Shown: piece by piece, positions 8,889 through 17,218 of the stretch
How positions within the stretch are numbered: the stretch's first letter is position 1
Layout: each line of letters starts with the position of its first letter
Source: Roseovarius mucosus
Lineage (GTDB): Bacteria; Pseudomonadota; Alphaproteobacteria; Rhodobacterales; Rhodobacteraceae
Direction of reading: 5' to 3'
Length of the DNA: 64,000 nt
Assembly: GCF_002080415.1 (NCBI RefSeq)
Contig: NZ_CP020474.1
Span: 2,617,501 to 2,681,500, forward strand
The notes under the pieces: model-generated
Told to the model about the DNA's origin: nothing
Seen by the model: only the letters and a program-made list of their open reading frames with translations
Databases searched by the model: none
Position numbers and translations under genes: made by a program

Positions 8889-10054
8889 CCCTTGCCGTGC
8901 TGCGGATTGGTTTTGTTCCGCTTCTGGATATGGCCCCGATTGTCATCGCGCATGAAATGGGATTTGCCGCAGCAGAGGGGCTGGCCTTTGACCTGCGCCG
9001 CGCGCCATCATGGTCCAGCCTGCGTGATCTGTTGCTCTGGGGCCAGGTGGATGCGGCGCATATGCTGGCCCCCTTGCCGGTGGCGATGGCCTTGGGGTTG
9101 GGCGGCGCTGTGGAACGGCTGGATATCCTTCAGGTTCTCTCGCTGAACGGCGATGTGATCGGCGTTTCGCAGGCGCTTTCTGATCGGCTGCGCGCCACGG
9201 GCCATGATTTCGGCTTTGCCGACGCGGCGTGCGCGGCGCGCGATCTCGCTCTGGCGGCGAACGGCGTCTTGCGGATCGGTGTGCCGTTTCCCTTTTCGAC
9301 CCATGTCGAACTTGTCCGATACTGGCTGCGGGATGCTGATCTGGAATTCGCGTTGAATACCATTCCGCCGCCGCGCATGGCCGAAGCACTCGCCGCTGGC
9401 GAAATCGACGCCTTCTGTGTCGGAGAGCCGTGGGGCTCTGTCGCGGTCGAGCAGGGCGCTGGCACGCTCTTGCTGCCCAGCCGCGCGATATGGGCGGTCG
9501 CCCCGGAAAAGGTATTGGCCGCCCGCCATGACTGGGTATGCGAGAATCCCTCTCTGACGGGGCGGCTGATGCGCGCGATCTGGCGCGCGGCGCGGTGGCT
9601 CTGCCTGCCCGAAAACCGCGCCATCGCCTCTGAAATTCTGGCACGGTCCGAATATGTGAACGCCCCCGCCGAACTCCTGGATCGCGCCCTAAGGGGCGAG
9701 ATGGTGATTTCCCCACAGGGCGAATTGCGCCGTGTGCCGGATATGATCCGCTTTTTCGATGGCGCGGCCAGCTTTCCTTGGCGGTCCCAAGCGGCTTGGT
9801 TCGCCGACCAGATGGCGGCGCGCCACGGGTTTGATCGCAGCCTCAGCCTTGCCGCCGCCAAGGCGATTTGTCGGACCGATCTCTATCGGCTGAACCTGCG
9901 ATCCGCCGGCGCAGACCTGCCCGGTGCCTCTGAAAAGCTGGAAGGCAGCCTGCTTCACCCGACCGCCGTCGCCTCTGAACAGGGGGAAATGATCCTCACG
10001 CCCGATGTATTTTTCGATGGGCAGATTTTCGACTCCGGCCAGAAATTCGGATGA
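8885..10054 (+). CDS. nasS: Nitrate/nitrite sensor NasS (cytosolic NrtA-like protein)
   Basis: 389 residues of the CmpA/NrtA periplasmic-binding fold but with no signal peptide, which is the mark of NasS, a cytosolic sensor. It shares landmark segments with NrtA at 10304: the N-terminal LRIGFVPLLDMAPI strand-loop (compare the LGFIKLTDMAPLAIA segment in NrtA), HMLAPLP, a PFPFSTH segment and EPWGSVAVEQ. In the known system, ligand-free NasS sequesters NasT; nitrate or nitrite binding releases it. Starts at the ATGA overlap with nasT, so the two are translationally coupled. It is followed by the regulatory leader of the nrt-nir-nas operon. Confidence 0.9.
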   Translation: MTLAVLRIGFVPLLDMAPIVIAHEMGFAAAEGLAFDLRRAPSWSSLRDLLLWGQVDAAHMLAPLPVAMALGLGGAVERLDILQVLSLNGDVIGVSQALSDRLRATGHDFGFADAACAARDLALAANGVLRIGVPFPFSTHVELVRYWLRDADLEFALNTIPPPRMAEALAAGEIDAFCVGEPWGSVAVEQGAGTLLLPSRAIWAVAPEKVLAARHDWVCENPSLTGRLMRAIWRAARWLCLPENRAIASEILARSEYVNAPAELLDRALRGEMVISPQGELRRVPDMIRFFDGAASFPWRSQAAWFADQMAARHGFDRSLSLAAAKAICRTDLYRLNLRSAGADLPGASEKLEGSLLHPTAVASEQGEMILTPDVFFDGQIFDSGQKFG

Positions 10055-10147
10055 TTTTTTAGGCATCAAAGCGCTCGCGCAGAAAAACGCAGGGCCGTCG
10101 CGCGCTTTTTTGCTGCAATGCAGCGCCCGTCTTGCCACATCATAGGG

Positions 10148-10198
10148 ACGGGTTGGCAAGGATGCCGATTCGTTAAATCAGGGTCCAATGAAGGACCC
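10148..10198 (+). promoter_or_regulatory. Dual-hexaloop ANTAR target RNA (NasT-responsive leader)
   Basis: Two adjacent hairpins each present a six-base loop with A at position 1 and G at position 4, the ANTAR recognition rule. P1: arms ACGGGTTGGC (10148-10157) and GCCGATTCGT (10164-10173), ten continuous pairs including G-U, loop AAGGAT. A seven-base linker TAAATCA follows. P2: arms GGGTCC (10181-10186) and GGACCC (10193-10198), loop AATGAA. A strong intrinsic terminator starts 11 bases later, and nrtA follows. This is the layout expected of the NasT-controlled antitermination leader. Read directly from the sequence; binding is inferred. Confidence 0.88.
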
Positions 10199-10209
10199 CC
10201 ATGGGCATA

Positions 10210-10264
10210 GCCGCCTGACCTGCTTGCGCATTCTGCGCAAACGAGGTCGGCGGCTTTTTCGTTT
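10210..10264 (+). terminator. Intrinsic terminator in the nrtA leader (regulated)
   Basis: Arms GCCGCC + GACCT (10210-10215, 10217-10221; one bulged T) pair with AGGTC + GGCGGC (10244-10254), capped by an inner seven-pair stem TTGCGCA/TGCGCAA with loop TTC, then TTTTTCGTTTTC. It lies between the ANTAR hairpins and the nrtA ribosome-binding site, so it should stop transcription when NasT is not bound. A less convincing GC-rich hairpin with a T-run near 10068-10111 may end the nasTS transcript, and an inverted repeat GCTGC-AAT-GCAGC lies at 10112-10124. Confidence 0.85.
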
Positions 10265-10303
10265 TCAACCCGGTGTTCCGGGCCATCGCCAGAGGAGACC
10301 TTC

Positions 10304-11668
10304 ATGATCCGCAAGCTCATTACAACGACCACCCTGATCGCCGCTCTTGCCGCCACATCGCTGCGCGCCGATACCCTGCCCGAAATAGAGGATCTGACCC
10401 TCGGGTTCATCAAGCTCACCGATATGGCCCCGCTCGCCATCGCCTATGAAAAGGGCTATTTCGAGGACGAGGGCCTGTTTGTCACCCTCGAGGCACAGGC
10501 CAACTGGAAGGTGCTGCTTGACGGGGTGATCGACGGCAACCTGCACGGCGCGCATATGCTTGCGGGTCAGCCCTTGGCGGCGACCATCGGTTTTGGCACT
10601 CAGGCGCATATCGTCACCCCCTTCGTGATGGACCTGAACGGCAACGCGACAACGGTCTCGAACGAGGTTTGGGATCTCATGCGCCCCGCCATTCCGTCGG
10701 ATGCCGAGGGCAAGCCCCTTCACCCCATTTCCGCCAGCGCGCTGCGCCCGGCGCTTGAGGCTTTTGCCGATCAGGGCCGCCCGTTCAACATGGGCATGGT
10801 CTTTCCGGTCTCGACCCATAATTTCGAACTCCGCTACTGGCTTGCCGCAGGCGGTATCCATCCCGGTTTCTACAGCACCGACAACATCTCGGGCCAGATC
10901 AACGCCGAGGCGCTCTTGTCCGTGACACCACCGCCCCAGATGCCCGCCACCCTCGAGGCGGGCACCATCTCGGGCTATACCGTGGGCGAGCCGTGGAACC
11001 AGCAGGCCGTTGCCATGGGCATTGGCGTGCCAGTGGCCACCGATCTGGATGTGTTCCCGATGCGTGCCGAAAAGGTGCTTGGCCTGCGTTCCGACTTTGT
11101 TCAGGACAACCCCAACACCGTGCGTGCCCTGACCCGTGCCTTGATCCGCGCCGCGCTCTGGCTGGATGAAAATGACAATGCCAACCGCGAAGAGGCGGTG
11201 CAGATCATCAGCCGCCCAACCTATGTCGGCGCGGATGTGGCGGTGCTGCGCAACTCCATGACCGGCACCTTTGAATATGAACAGGGAGACGTGCGGCCGG
11301 TGCCCGACTTCAACGTGTTCTTCCGCTACAATGCCAACTATCCCTTCGCCTCTGATGCCGTCTGGTATCTGACCCAGATGCGCCGGTGGGGCCAGATCAC
11401 GCAGGCGCAAACCGACGACTGGTATGTCGAAACGGCGCGCAGCGTGTTCCGCACCGATCTTTTCGAGGCCGCAGCCCAATCGCTGGTCGAGGATGGTGTG
11501 GTGCCTGCCGATGCTTTCCCCTTTGGCAATGACGGGTTCCGCGATGTGGTGGATCACGCGATAGACGGCATCCCCTTCGATGGCCGCGCGCCCAATGCCT
11601 ATATCGACAGCCTGCCAATTGGCCTCAAGGGCGATCAAACCGTTGTGGGCAACGAGGTGCAGGGCTGA
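10304..11668 (+). CDS. nrtA: Nitrate ABC transporter, periplasmic nitrate-binding protein
   Basis: A 454-residue CmpA/NrtA family binding protein, exported by an N-terminal signal (basic MIRK, hydrophobic stretch, cleavage near SLRAD). It shares the TDMAPL, HMLAGQPLA, FPVSTHN and GEPWNQQAV segments with NasS but is longer and secreted. It captures nitrate (possibly nitrite) in the periplasm and delivers it to NrtB with the fused ATPase downstream. The ribosome-binding site AGAGGAGA lies just before ATG 10304. It is the first structural gene after the antitermination leader. Bicarbonate and taurine binders are related, but linkage to nirBD and nasA makes nitrate the clear substrate. Confidence 0.93.
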   Translation: MIRKLITTTTLIAALAATSLRADTLPEIEDLTLGFIKLTDMAPLAIAYEKGYFEDEGLFVTLEAQANWKVLLDGVIDGNLHGAHMLAGQPLAATIGFGTQAHIVTPFVMDLNGNATTVSNEVWDLMRPAIPSDAEGKPLHPISASALRPALEAFADQGRPFNMGMVFPVSTHNFELRYWLAAGGIHPGFYSTDNISGQINAEALLSVTPPPQMPATLEAGTISGYTVGEPWNQQAVAMGIGVPVATDLDVFPMRAEKVLGLRSDFVQDNPNTVRALTRALIRAALWLDENDNANREEAVQIISRPTYVGADVAVLRNSMTGTFEYEQGDVRPVPDFNVFFRYNANYPFASDAVWYLTQMRRWGQITQAQTDDWYVETARSVFRTDLFEAAAQSLVEDGVVPADAFPFGNDGFRDVVDHAIDGIPFDGRAPNAYIDSLPIGLKGDQTVVGNEVQG

Positions 11669-11697
11669 GGCCCCGCCATTGGCAAGGAGTGCAAGAC

Positions 11698-12768
11698 ATG
11701 ACGGCAATCGACCCCGCCCAACTTCAAACCGAACGCCGCGCGCGGCTGTTCACTCGGATCAACAGGCTGGACGGCTGGTTCAAGGTGTTGGGCCTGTCCT
11801 TTCTGACCCCGCTGCTCAAGGCGGCGGCAGGCGACAACCCCAAAGCACAGGCCAGACAGATCTGGCAACTTCTGGGCGTGCCGGTTCTGGCGATCCTCGG
11901 ATTCCTCGTGCTTTGGGGCAATTTGGCACCACGGGTGGAGACATCGCTTGGGGCGATCCCCGGCCCGGCGCAGGTCTGGGAACAGGCGATCGTACTGCAT
12001 GACGAGCATGTTGCAGAACAGGCGCGCAAGGCCGACTTCTTCGCGCGTCAGGATCAACGCAACGCAGAGCTGATTGCCGCCGGTCAGGCCGACCGCGTGC
12101 GCGAACGGCCCTACACCGGCTCGCCCACCTATTATGCGCAGATCTGGACCTCGGTTCAGACGGTGTTCTTCGGCTTTCTGATTGCCACCGCCGTGGCTGT
12201 GCCGCTGGGCATTGCGGCGGGGCTGTCGCCAACCGCCAACGCGGCGCTCAATCCGTTGATCCAGATTTTCAAACCCGTCAGCCCTCTGGCTTGGCTGCCC
12301 ATTGTCACCATGGTGGTCTCGGCGGTCTATGTGACGCAAGACGGCATGTTTTCGCGGTCGTTCCTGACCTCGGCCATCACCGTGACGCTCTGCTCGCTCT
12401 GGCCCACGCTGATCAACACCTCGCTGGGGGTGGCCAGCATTGACCGTGACCTGATCTCGGTCAGCCGGGTGCTGAAACTAACCACCTGGACCAAGATCAC
12501 CCGCCTCGTGCTGCCCTCGGCGCTGCCTCTGATCTTCACCGGGCTGCGGCTCTCGCTTGGTGTGGGCTGGATGGTGCTGATCGCAGCGGAAATGCTGGCG
12601 CAAAACCCCGGCCTTGGCAAATTCGTCTGGGACGAATTTCAGAACGGCTCGTCCACCAGCCTCGCCAAGATCATGGTTGCGGTCTTCACCATCGGCATCA
12701 TTGGCTTTTTGCTGGATCGCCTGATGTATGCGGCGCAATCGCTCTTCACCTTTTCGGACAACAGGTAA
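11698..12768 (+). CDS. nrtB: Nitrate ABC transporter, inner-membrane permease
   Basis: A 356-residue BPD_transp_1 family permease. An N-terminal cytosolic/periplasmic extension with one TM helix (about 60-80) and a charged segment (about 100-140) precedes the usual permease core of five to six TM helices. The EAA-type coupling loop lies near residues 250-280 (after SLGVASIDRDLI). The long insertion before the core is usual in proteobacterial NrtB. ATG at 11698 has AAGGAG eight bases upstream; a GTG three codons earlier falls in that site and is unlikely. It forms the channel through which nitrate released by NrtA enters the cell. Confidence 0.92.
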   Translation: MTAIDPAQLQTERRARLFTRINRLDGWFKVLGLSFLTPLLKAAAGDNPKAQARQIWQLLGVPVLAILGFLVLWGNLAPRVETSLGAIPGPAQVWEQAIVLHDEHVAEQARKADFFARQDQRNAELIAAGQADRVRERPYTGSPTYYAQIWTSVQTVFFGFLIATAVAVPLGIAAGLSPTANAALNPLIQIFKPVSPLAWLPIVTMVVSAVYVTQDGMFSRSFLTSAITVTLCSLWPTLINTSLGVASIDRDLISVSRVLKLTTWTKITRLVLPSALPLIFTGLRLSLGVGWMVLIAAEMLAQNPGLGKFVWDEFQNGSSTSLAKIMVAVFTIGIIGFLLDRLMYAAQSLFTFSDNR

Positions 12769-12774
12769 ATCGCC

Positions 12775-14433
12775 ATGGCCATTCTGGAATTCAAAAACCT
12801 GTGCAAGGGCTTCGGCACCGGATTGCAGCGCCGCGAGGTGCTCAGGAACATTACCCTTGCGGTCGAAGAGGGCGAGTTTCTGGCGATCCTGGGCTTTTCC
12901 GGCACGGGCAAGACCACGCTGATCAACCAAATGGCGGGGCTCTCCCAGCCTGACAGCGGCGAGGTCTTGTTCAAAAACAAACCCATCACCGGGCCGGGGC
13001 CGGAACGGGGGGTGGTGTTTCAGTCCTATTCGCTGATGCCGTGGCTGACGGTTGCGGGCAATGTGGCGCTTGCGGTGGATGCCGTGCACAAATCCGCAGG
13101 CCGCGCCGAACGGGCGGCCATGGTGGATAAATACATCGCCATGGTGGGCCTCAGCCACGCCAAGACGCGGTATCCGGCGGAATTGTCCGGGGGCATGCGC
13201 CAACGGGTCTCGGTCGCGCGTGCCCTTGCCATGACACCCGAAGTCCTGCTTCTGGATGAACCGCTCTCAGCGCTTGACGCGCTCACCCGCGCCAACCTGC
13301 AGGACGAGATCACGCGGATCTGGCAGGCGGACCAAAAAACCGTCGTTCTCATCACCAATGATGTGGACGAAGCACTCTTGCTTGCCGACCGCATCATTCC
13401 ATTGACCCCGGATGGCACCCTCGGCACCGCCTTCAAGGTCGCGCTGCCGCGTCCACGTATCCGCAGTGCCATGAACAACGATCCAGCGTTCAAGCGACTG
13501 CGCGCCGATGTCACGAAATACCTGATGGAGGTGGGCATCGCGTCCAAGGTCGCAGAGACACGGCACTTGCCACAGGTCACGCCCATTCACGGCACGCCCA
13601 AGGCCTATGCCGAAGCCGCCAAAAGCCCGCTTGCCGAAAAATATCTCGAATTCTCGCAGCTCTCCAAGGTCTATCCAACCTCCGAGGGGCCCCTGACCGT
13701 GGTCGACCGCTTCGACCTCAAGATGAAAAAGGGCGAATTCATCAGCCTGATCGGCCATTCGGGGTGCGGTAAATCCACCGTTCTGACCATGGCGGCCGGT
13801 CTCAACGAAATCTCCGGCGGCGCGATCAAACTTGATGGCCACGAGGTGCGCGGGGCCGATCCCGAGCGCGCCGTGGTGTTTCAGGCGCCCAGCCTCTTTC
13901 CTTGGCTGACCGCCAAGGAAAACGTGGCCATCGGTGTGGATCGTGTCTATCCGCGTGCCAGCCGCGCGGAACGTCAGGATGTGGTGGAATACTATCTTGA
14001 ACGTGTGGGCTTGGGCGACAGCATGGACCGGCGCGCTGCCGATCTTTCCAACGGTATGAAACAGCGGGTGGGCATTGCCCGCGCCTTCGCCCTTTCCCCC
14101 AAACTTTTGTTGCTGGATGAGCCTTTTGGCATGCTGGACAGCCTGACGCGCTGGGAATTGCAAGAGGTGCTGATGGAGGTCTGGTCGCGCACCAAGGTGA
14201 CGGCGGTTTGCGTGACCCATGACGTGGACGAGGCGATCTTGCTCGCGGATCGTGTGGTGATGATGACCAACGGGCCGCATGCCCGCATCGGCAAAATCGT
14301 GGATGTAAACCTGCCCCGCCCCCGCACCCGCAAGGCGCTGCTCGAACATCCCGACTACTACAGCTACCGCGCTGAGGTTCTGCAATTCCTTGAGGATTAC
14401 GAACACGGCGCTCACAAGAAAGAGGCTGCATGA
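12775..14433 (+). CDS. Nitrate ABC transporter ATPase with two fused nucleotide-binding domains
   Basis: 552 residues hold two complete ABC ATPase domains in one chain. Domain 1 (about 1-240): Walker A GFSGTGKTT, signature LSGGMRQR, Walker B LLLDEP. A linker (about 245-290) follows. Domain 2 (about 295-540): Walker A GHSGCGKST, signature LSNGMKQR, Walker B LLLDEP. Both signatures are atypical at the fourth position (M for Q). In cyanobacterial NrtC/NrtD the two ATPases are separate and NrtC carries an NrtA-like tail; here the tail is absent and the two NBDs are joined. Seven bases separate it from nrtB, and its stop overlaps the nirB start. It powers nitrate import together with NrtAB. Confidence 0.9.
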   Translation: MAILEFKNLCKGFGTGLQRREVLRNITLAVEEGEFLAILGFSGTGKTTLINQMAGLSQPDSGEVLFKNKPITGPGPERGVVFQSYSLMPWLTVAGNVALAVDAVHKSAGRAERAAMVDKYIAMVGLSHAKTRYPAELSGGMRQRVSVARALAMTPEVLLLDEPLSALDALTRANLQDEITRIWQADQKTVVLITNDVDEALLLADRIIPLTPDGTLGTAFKVALPRPRIRSAMNNDPAFKRLRADVTKYLMEVGIASKVAETRHLPQVTPIHGTPKAYAEAAKSPLAEKYLEFSQLSKVYPTSEGPLTVVDRFDLKMKKGEFISLIGHSGCGKSTVLTMAAGLNEISGGAIKLDGHEVRGADPERAVVFQAPSLFPWLTAKENVAIGVDRVYPRASRAERQDVVEYYLERVGLGDSMDRRAADLSNGMKQRVGIARAFALSPKLLLLDEPFGMLDSLTRWELQEVLMEVWSRTKVTAVCVTHDVDEAILLADRVVMMTNGPHARIGKIVDVNLPRPRTRKALLEHPDYYSYRAEVLQFLEDYEHGAHKKEAA

Positions 14434-16874
14434 TGAAACGCAAACTTGTTGTCATCGGCGCGGGCATGGCCTCGGGGCGGGCGCTCGAGCATCTGCTGGC
14501 TGCCGATCCCGACGGCTGGGATATCACCCTCTTCAACGCCGAGCGGCGCGGCAATTACAACCGGATCATGCTCTCGCCCGTCCTTTCAGGGGAAAAAACC
14601 TATGCGGATATCGTCACCCATGACGATGCCTTTTACGCGCAGCACAACATCACCTGCCGCTTCGGCGAAAGCGTGGTGCGGATCGACCGCGCGGCCAAGC
14701 TGGTCTATTCCAATACGGGCACCGCACCCTATGACAAGCTGCTGATTGCCACCGGATCGGCCCCCTTCCTCATCCCCGTCGCAGGCAAGGATCTGCCCGG
14801 CGTCCTTACCTATCGTGATATGGACGACACGCAGGCCATGATCGACGCCTCTGCGCGACCATGCGCCAAGGCCGTTGTCATCGGCGGCGGATTGCTCGGG
14901 CTCGAGGCGGCGGCAGGTCTCGCGGCGCGCGGCATGGAGGTGACGGTCATTCACCTGATGGGCCACCTGATGGAACGACAACTTGATCCCGCCGCAGGCT
15001 ATCTGCTGCAAAAGGATCTCGAGGCGCGCGGCATCCGCGTGCATTGCAAAGGGGCCACCAAGGCAATTCTCGGCCAAGACCGGGTCGAGGCCGTGTTGCT
15101 CGAGGATGGCACGATCTACGCGGCTGATCTGGTCTGCATGGCCGTCGGCATCCGCCCCGAAACCCGCATCGCCACCGATGCCGCCCTCGAAATCGGGCGC
15201 GGCATCTTGGTGAATGACCAGATGATAACCTCTGACCCCGATATTCTGGCCGTGGGCGAATGCGTGGAACATAACGCACAGCTTTTTGGGCTGGTGGCCC
15301 CCCTCTACGATCAGGCACGGGTGGTTGCGGCAACGCTTCTGGGACAGGCGGCGGCGTTTCAACCGGCCCAGACCGCAACCAAGCTCAAGGTCACGGGCGT
15401 TGACCTCTTCAGCGCTGGCGACTTTGCCGAGGGCCAAGGGCGCGAGGATATCGTGTTTCGAGACCCGGCGCGCGGCGTCTACAAACGCTTGATCATCGAG
15501 GCCGACCGCCTGATTGGCGCGGTGATCTATGGCGACACCGCCGATGGCTCATGGTTCTTTGGCCTGATCAAGGACGGCACCCCGATTGCCCCGATGCGCG
15601 ACACGCTGATCTTTGGCCCGGCCTATCAGGGGGGGGCCCAAACGGACCCTTTGGCAGCCGTTGCAGCCTTGCCGCCTGAGGCGGAAATCTGTGGCTGTAA
15701 CGGCATTTGCAAAGGCACGATCGTGGCCGCAATCCATGGCGGTGCCACCACCCTCACAGCGATCAAGGCCCAGACCAAGGCCAGCGCCTCTTGTGGCACC
15801 TGCACAGGGCTGGTCGAGCAGGTTCTGGCCAGCACGCTCGGCGATGCCTTCCAGAGGCCCGCAGCCCAGCCAATCTGCGGTTGCACCGACCTGACGCACG
15901 AGGATGTGCGCCGCCTGATCAAGGCGCGCGGCCTCAAATCCATGCCTGCCGTGATGCAGGAACTGGGTTGGAGAACCTCTTGTGGCTGTCATCACTGTCG
16001 ACCTGCGCTGAACTTTTACCTGCTCGCCGACTGGCCGATGGATTATACCGACGATGCCCAAAGCCGCTTCGTCAACGAACGCAACCACGCCAATATCCAA
16101 AAAGACGGCACCTATTCGGTGGTGCCGCGCATGTGGGGCGGCATGACCAACCCCCGCGAATTGCGCGCCATTGCCGATGCCGCCGACAAATACGCCATCC
16201 CGGCGGTCAAGGTGACAGGCGGCCAGCGCATCGACCTTTTGGGTGTCAGGAAAGAAGACCTGCCGCATGTCTGGGCCGATCTGAACGCGGCGGGGCTGGT
16301 GTCAGGCCACGCCTATTCCAAGGGCCTGCGCACTGTCAAAACCTGTGTCGGCACCGATTTTTGCCGCTTTGGCACGCAGGATTCGACCGGGCTGGGGATC
16401 AAGCTGGAACAACGCCTCTGGGGGTCGTGGACCCCGCACAAGGTCAAGCTGGCGGTTTCGGGCTGCCCCCGCAACTGCGCCGAAGCCACCTGCAAGGATG
16501 TGGGCATCGTCTGCGTCGACTCCGGGTTCGAGATCGGCGTTGGCGGTGCCGCCGGGATGGACCTGCGCGAAACAGATCGTTTGGCCAAGGTCGCCACAGA
16601 ACAAGAGGCGATCGACCTGACCGTGGCCTTTGTGCAGCTTTACCGCGAACACGCCAAATATCTGGATCGCCCCTATAAATGGCTGGCCAAGGTGGGTTTG
16701 GCATGGGTGCAGGCGCAGATTGTCGAGGATGCCGCCACCCGCGCCGCCCTGATCGCCCGGTTCGATCTGTCGCAAAGCCTGTATCAACGCGACCCTTGGG
16801 CAGACCGCGCCACCCCACAGGCGCAGGCGGATTTCGCGCCGCTGGCCGATCTGACACAGGAGGCGGCGGAATGA
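14430..16874 (+). CDS. nirB: Assimilatory NAD(P)H nitrite reductase, large subunit
   Basis: 814 residues; reduces nitrite to ammonium with six electrons. Seen: an FAD-binding GAGMASGRAL start, an NAD-binding GGGLLGLEAA (about 150), a first BFD-type [2Fe-2S] motif starting CGCNGICKG (Cys421, Cys423) with CGTC about 35 residues later, a second similar motif (ICGCTDL ... TSCGCHHC), and the siroheme/[4Fe-4S] ligands Cys639, Cys645, Cys679 and Cys683 (CVGTDFC and SGCPRNC). The ATG at 14430 or 14433 overlaps the ATPase stop. Length and domain order match the family. Siroheme may be supplied through the chelatase at 19956-20657. Confidence 0.95.
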   Translation: MMKRKLVVIGAGMASGRALEHLLAADPDGWDITLFNAERRGNYNRIMLSPVLSGEKTYADIVTHDDAFYAQHNITCRFGESVVRIDRAAKLVYSNTGTAPYDKLLIATGSAPFLIPVAGKDLPGVLTYRDMDDTQAMIDASARPCAKAVVIGGGLLGLEAAAGLAARGMEVTVIHLMGHLMERQLDPAAGYLLQKDLEARGIRVHCKGATKAILGQDRVEAVLLEDGTIYAADLVCMAVGIRPETRIATDAALEIGRGILVNDQMITSDPDILAVGECVEHNAQLFGLVAPLYDQARVVAATLLGQAAAFQPAQTATKLKVTGVDLFSAGDFAEGQGREDIVFRDPARGVYKRLIIEADRLIGAVIYGDTADGSWFFGLIKDGTPIAPMRDTLIFGPAYQGGAQTDPLAAVAALPPEAEICGCNGICKGTIVAAIHGGATTLTAIKAQTKASASCGTCTGLVEQVLASTLGDAFQRPAAQPICGCTDLTHEDVRRLIKARGLKSMPAVMQELGWRTSCGCHHCRPALNFYLLADWPMDYTDDAQSRFVNERNHANIQKDGTYSVVPRMWGGMTNPRELRAIADAADKYAIPAVKVTGGQRIDLLGVRKEDLPHVWADLNAAGLVSGHAYSKGLRTVKTCVGTDFCRFGTQDSTGLGIKLEQRLWGSWTPHKVKLAVSGCPRNCAEATCKDVGIVCVDSGFEIGVGGAAGMDLRETDRLAKVATEQEAIDLTVAFVQLYREHAKYLDRPYKWLAKVGLAWVQAQIVEDAATRAALIARFDLSQSLYQRDPWADRATPQAQADFAPLADLTQEAAE

Positions 16875-17218
16875 GGAGCCCCGATCAAAACTGGCTCGAT
16901 ATCGGCGCGCTAGAGGATATTCCGCAACGCGGGGCGCGGGTTGTTAAGACCGCTCAGGGCTGCGTCGCCGTGTTCCGCACCGCCGACGATCAGGTCTTTG
17001 CCCTCTCGGATCGCTGCCCGCACAAGGGCGGCCCCCTGTCAGAGGGGATCGTGCATGGCCATGCCGTGACCTGCCCCCTACATAACTGGGTGTTCAACCT
17101 TGAAACCGGGCTGGCGCAGGGGGCGGATGCAGGGGCGGTCGCCACCTACGCGGCACGGGTCGCGGGCGGGCGCATCCTGCTGGATGCGGCGCGCCTCATC
17201 CCTGTGGCGGCGGCATGA
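16871..17218 (+). CDS. nirD: Nitrite reductase small subunit (Rieske-type)
   Basis: A 115-residue Rieske-fold partner of NirB. Cluster ligand positions are present: CPHKGG (Cys49, His51) and CPLHNW (Cys68, His71), so unlike some NirD proteins it probably binds a real [2Fe-2S] cluster. ATG 16871 overlaps the nirB stop (ATGA), and its own stop overlaps nasA the same way. The open frame upstream of 16871 runs inside nirB and is not used. Confidence 0.92.
   Translation: MRSPDQNWLDIGALEDIPQRGARVVKTAQGCVAVFRTADDQVFALSDRCPHKGGPLSEGIVHGHAVTCPLHNWVFNLETGLAQGADAGAVATYAARVAGGRILLDAARLIPVAAA

Noticed and set aside
10068..10111. Terminator directly after nasS
   Set aside because: The AAAGCGC/GCGCTTT arms enclose a long loop with poor inner pairing; kept only as a remark under the leader terminator.
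10265..11707. 480-codon minus-strand frame opposite nrtA
   Set aside because: His/Gly-rich shadow translation; nrtA has a signal peptide, ribosome-binding site and clear homology.
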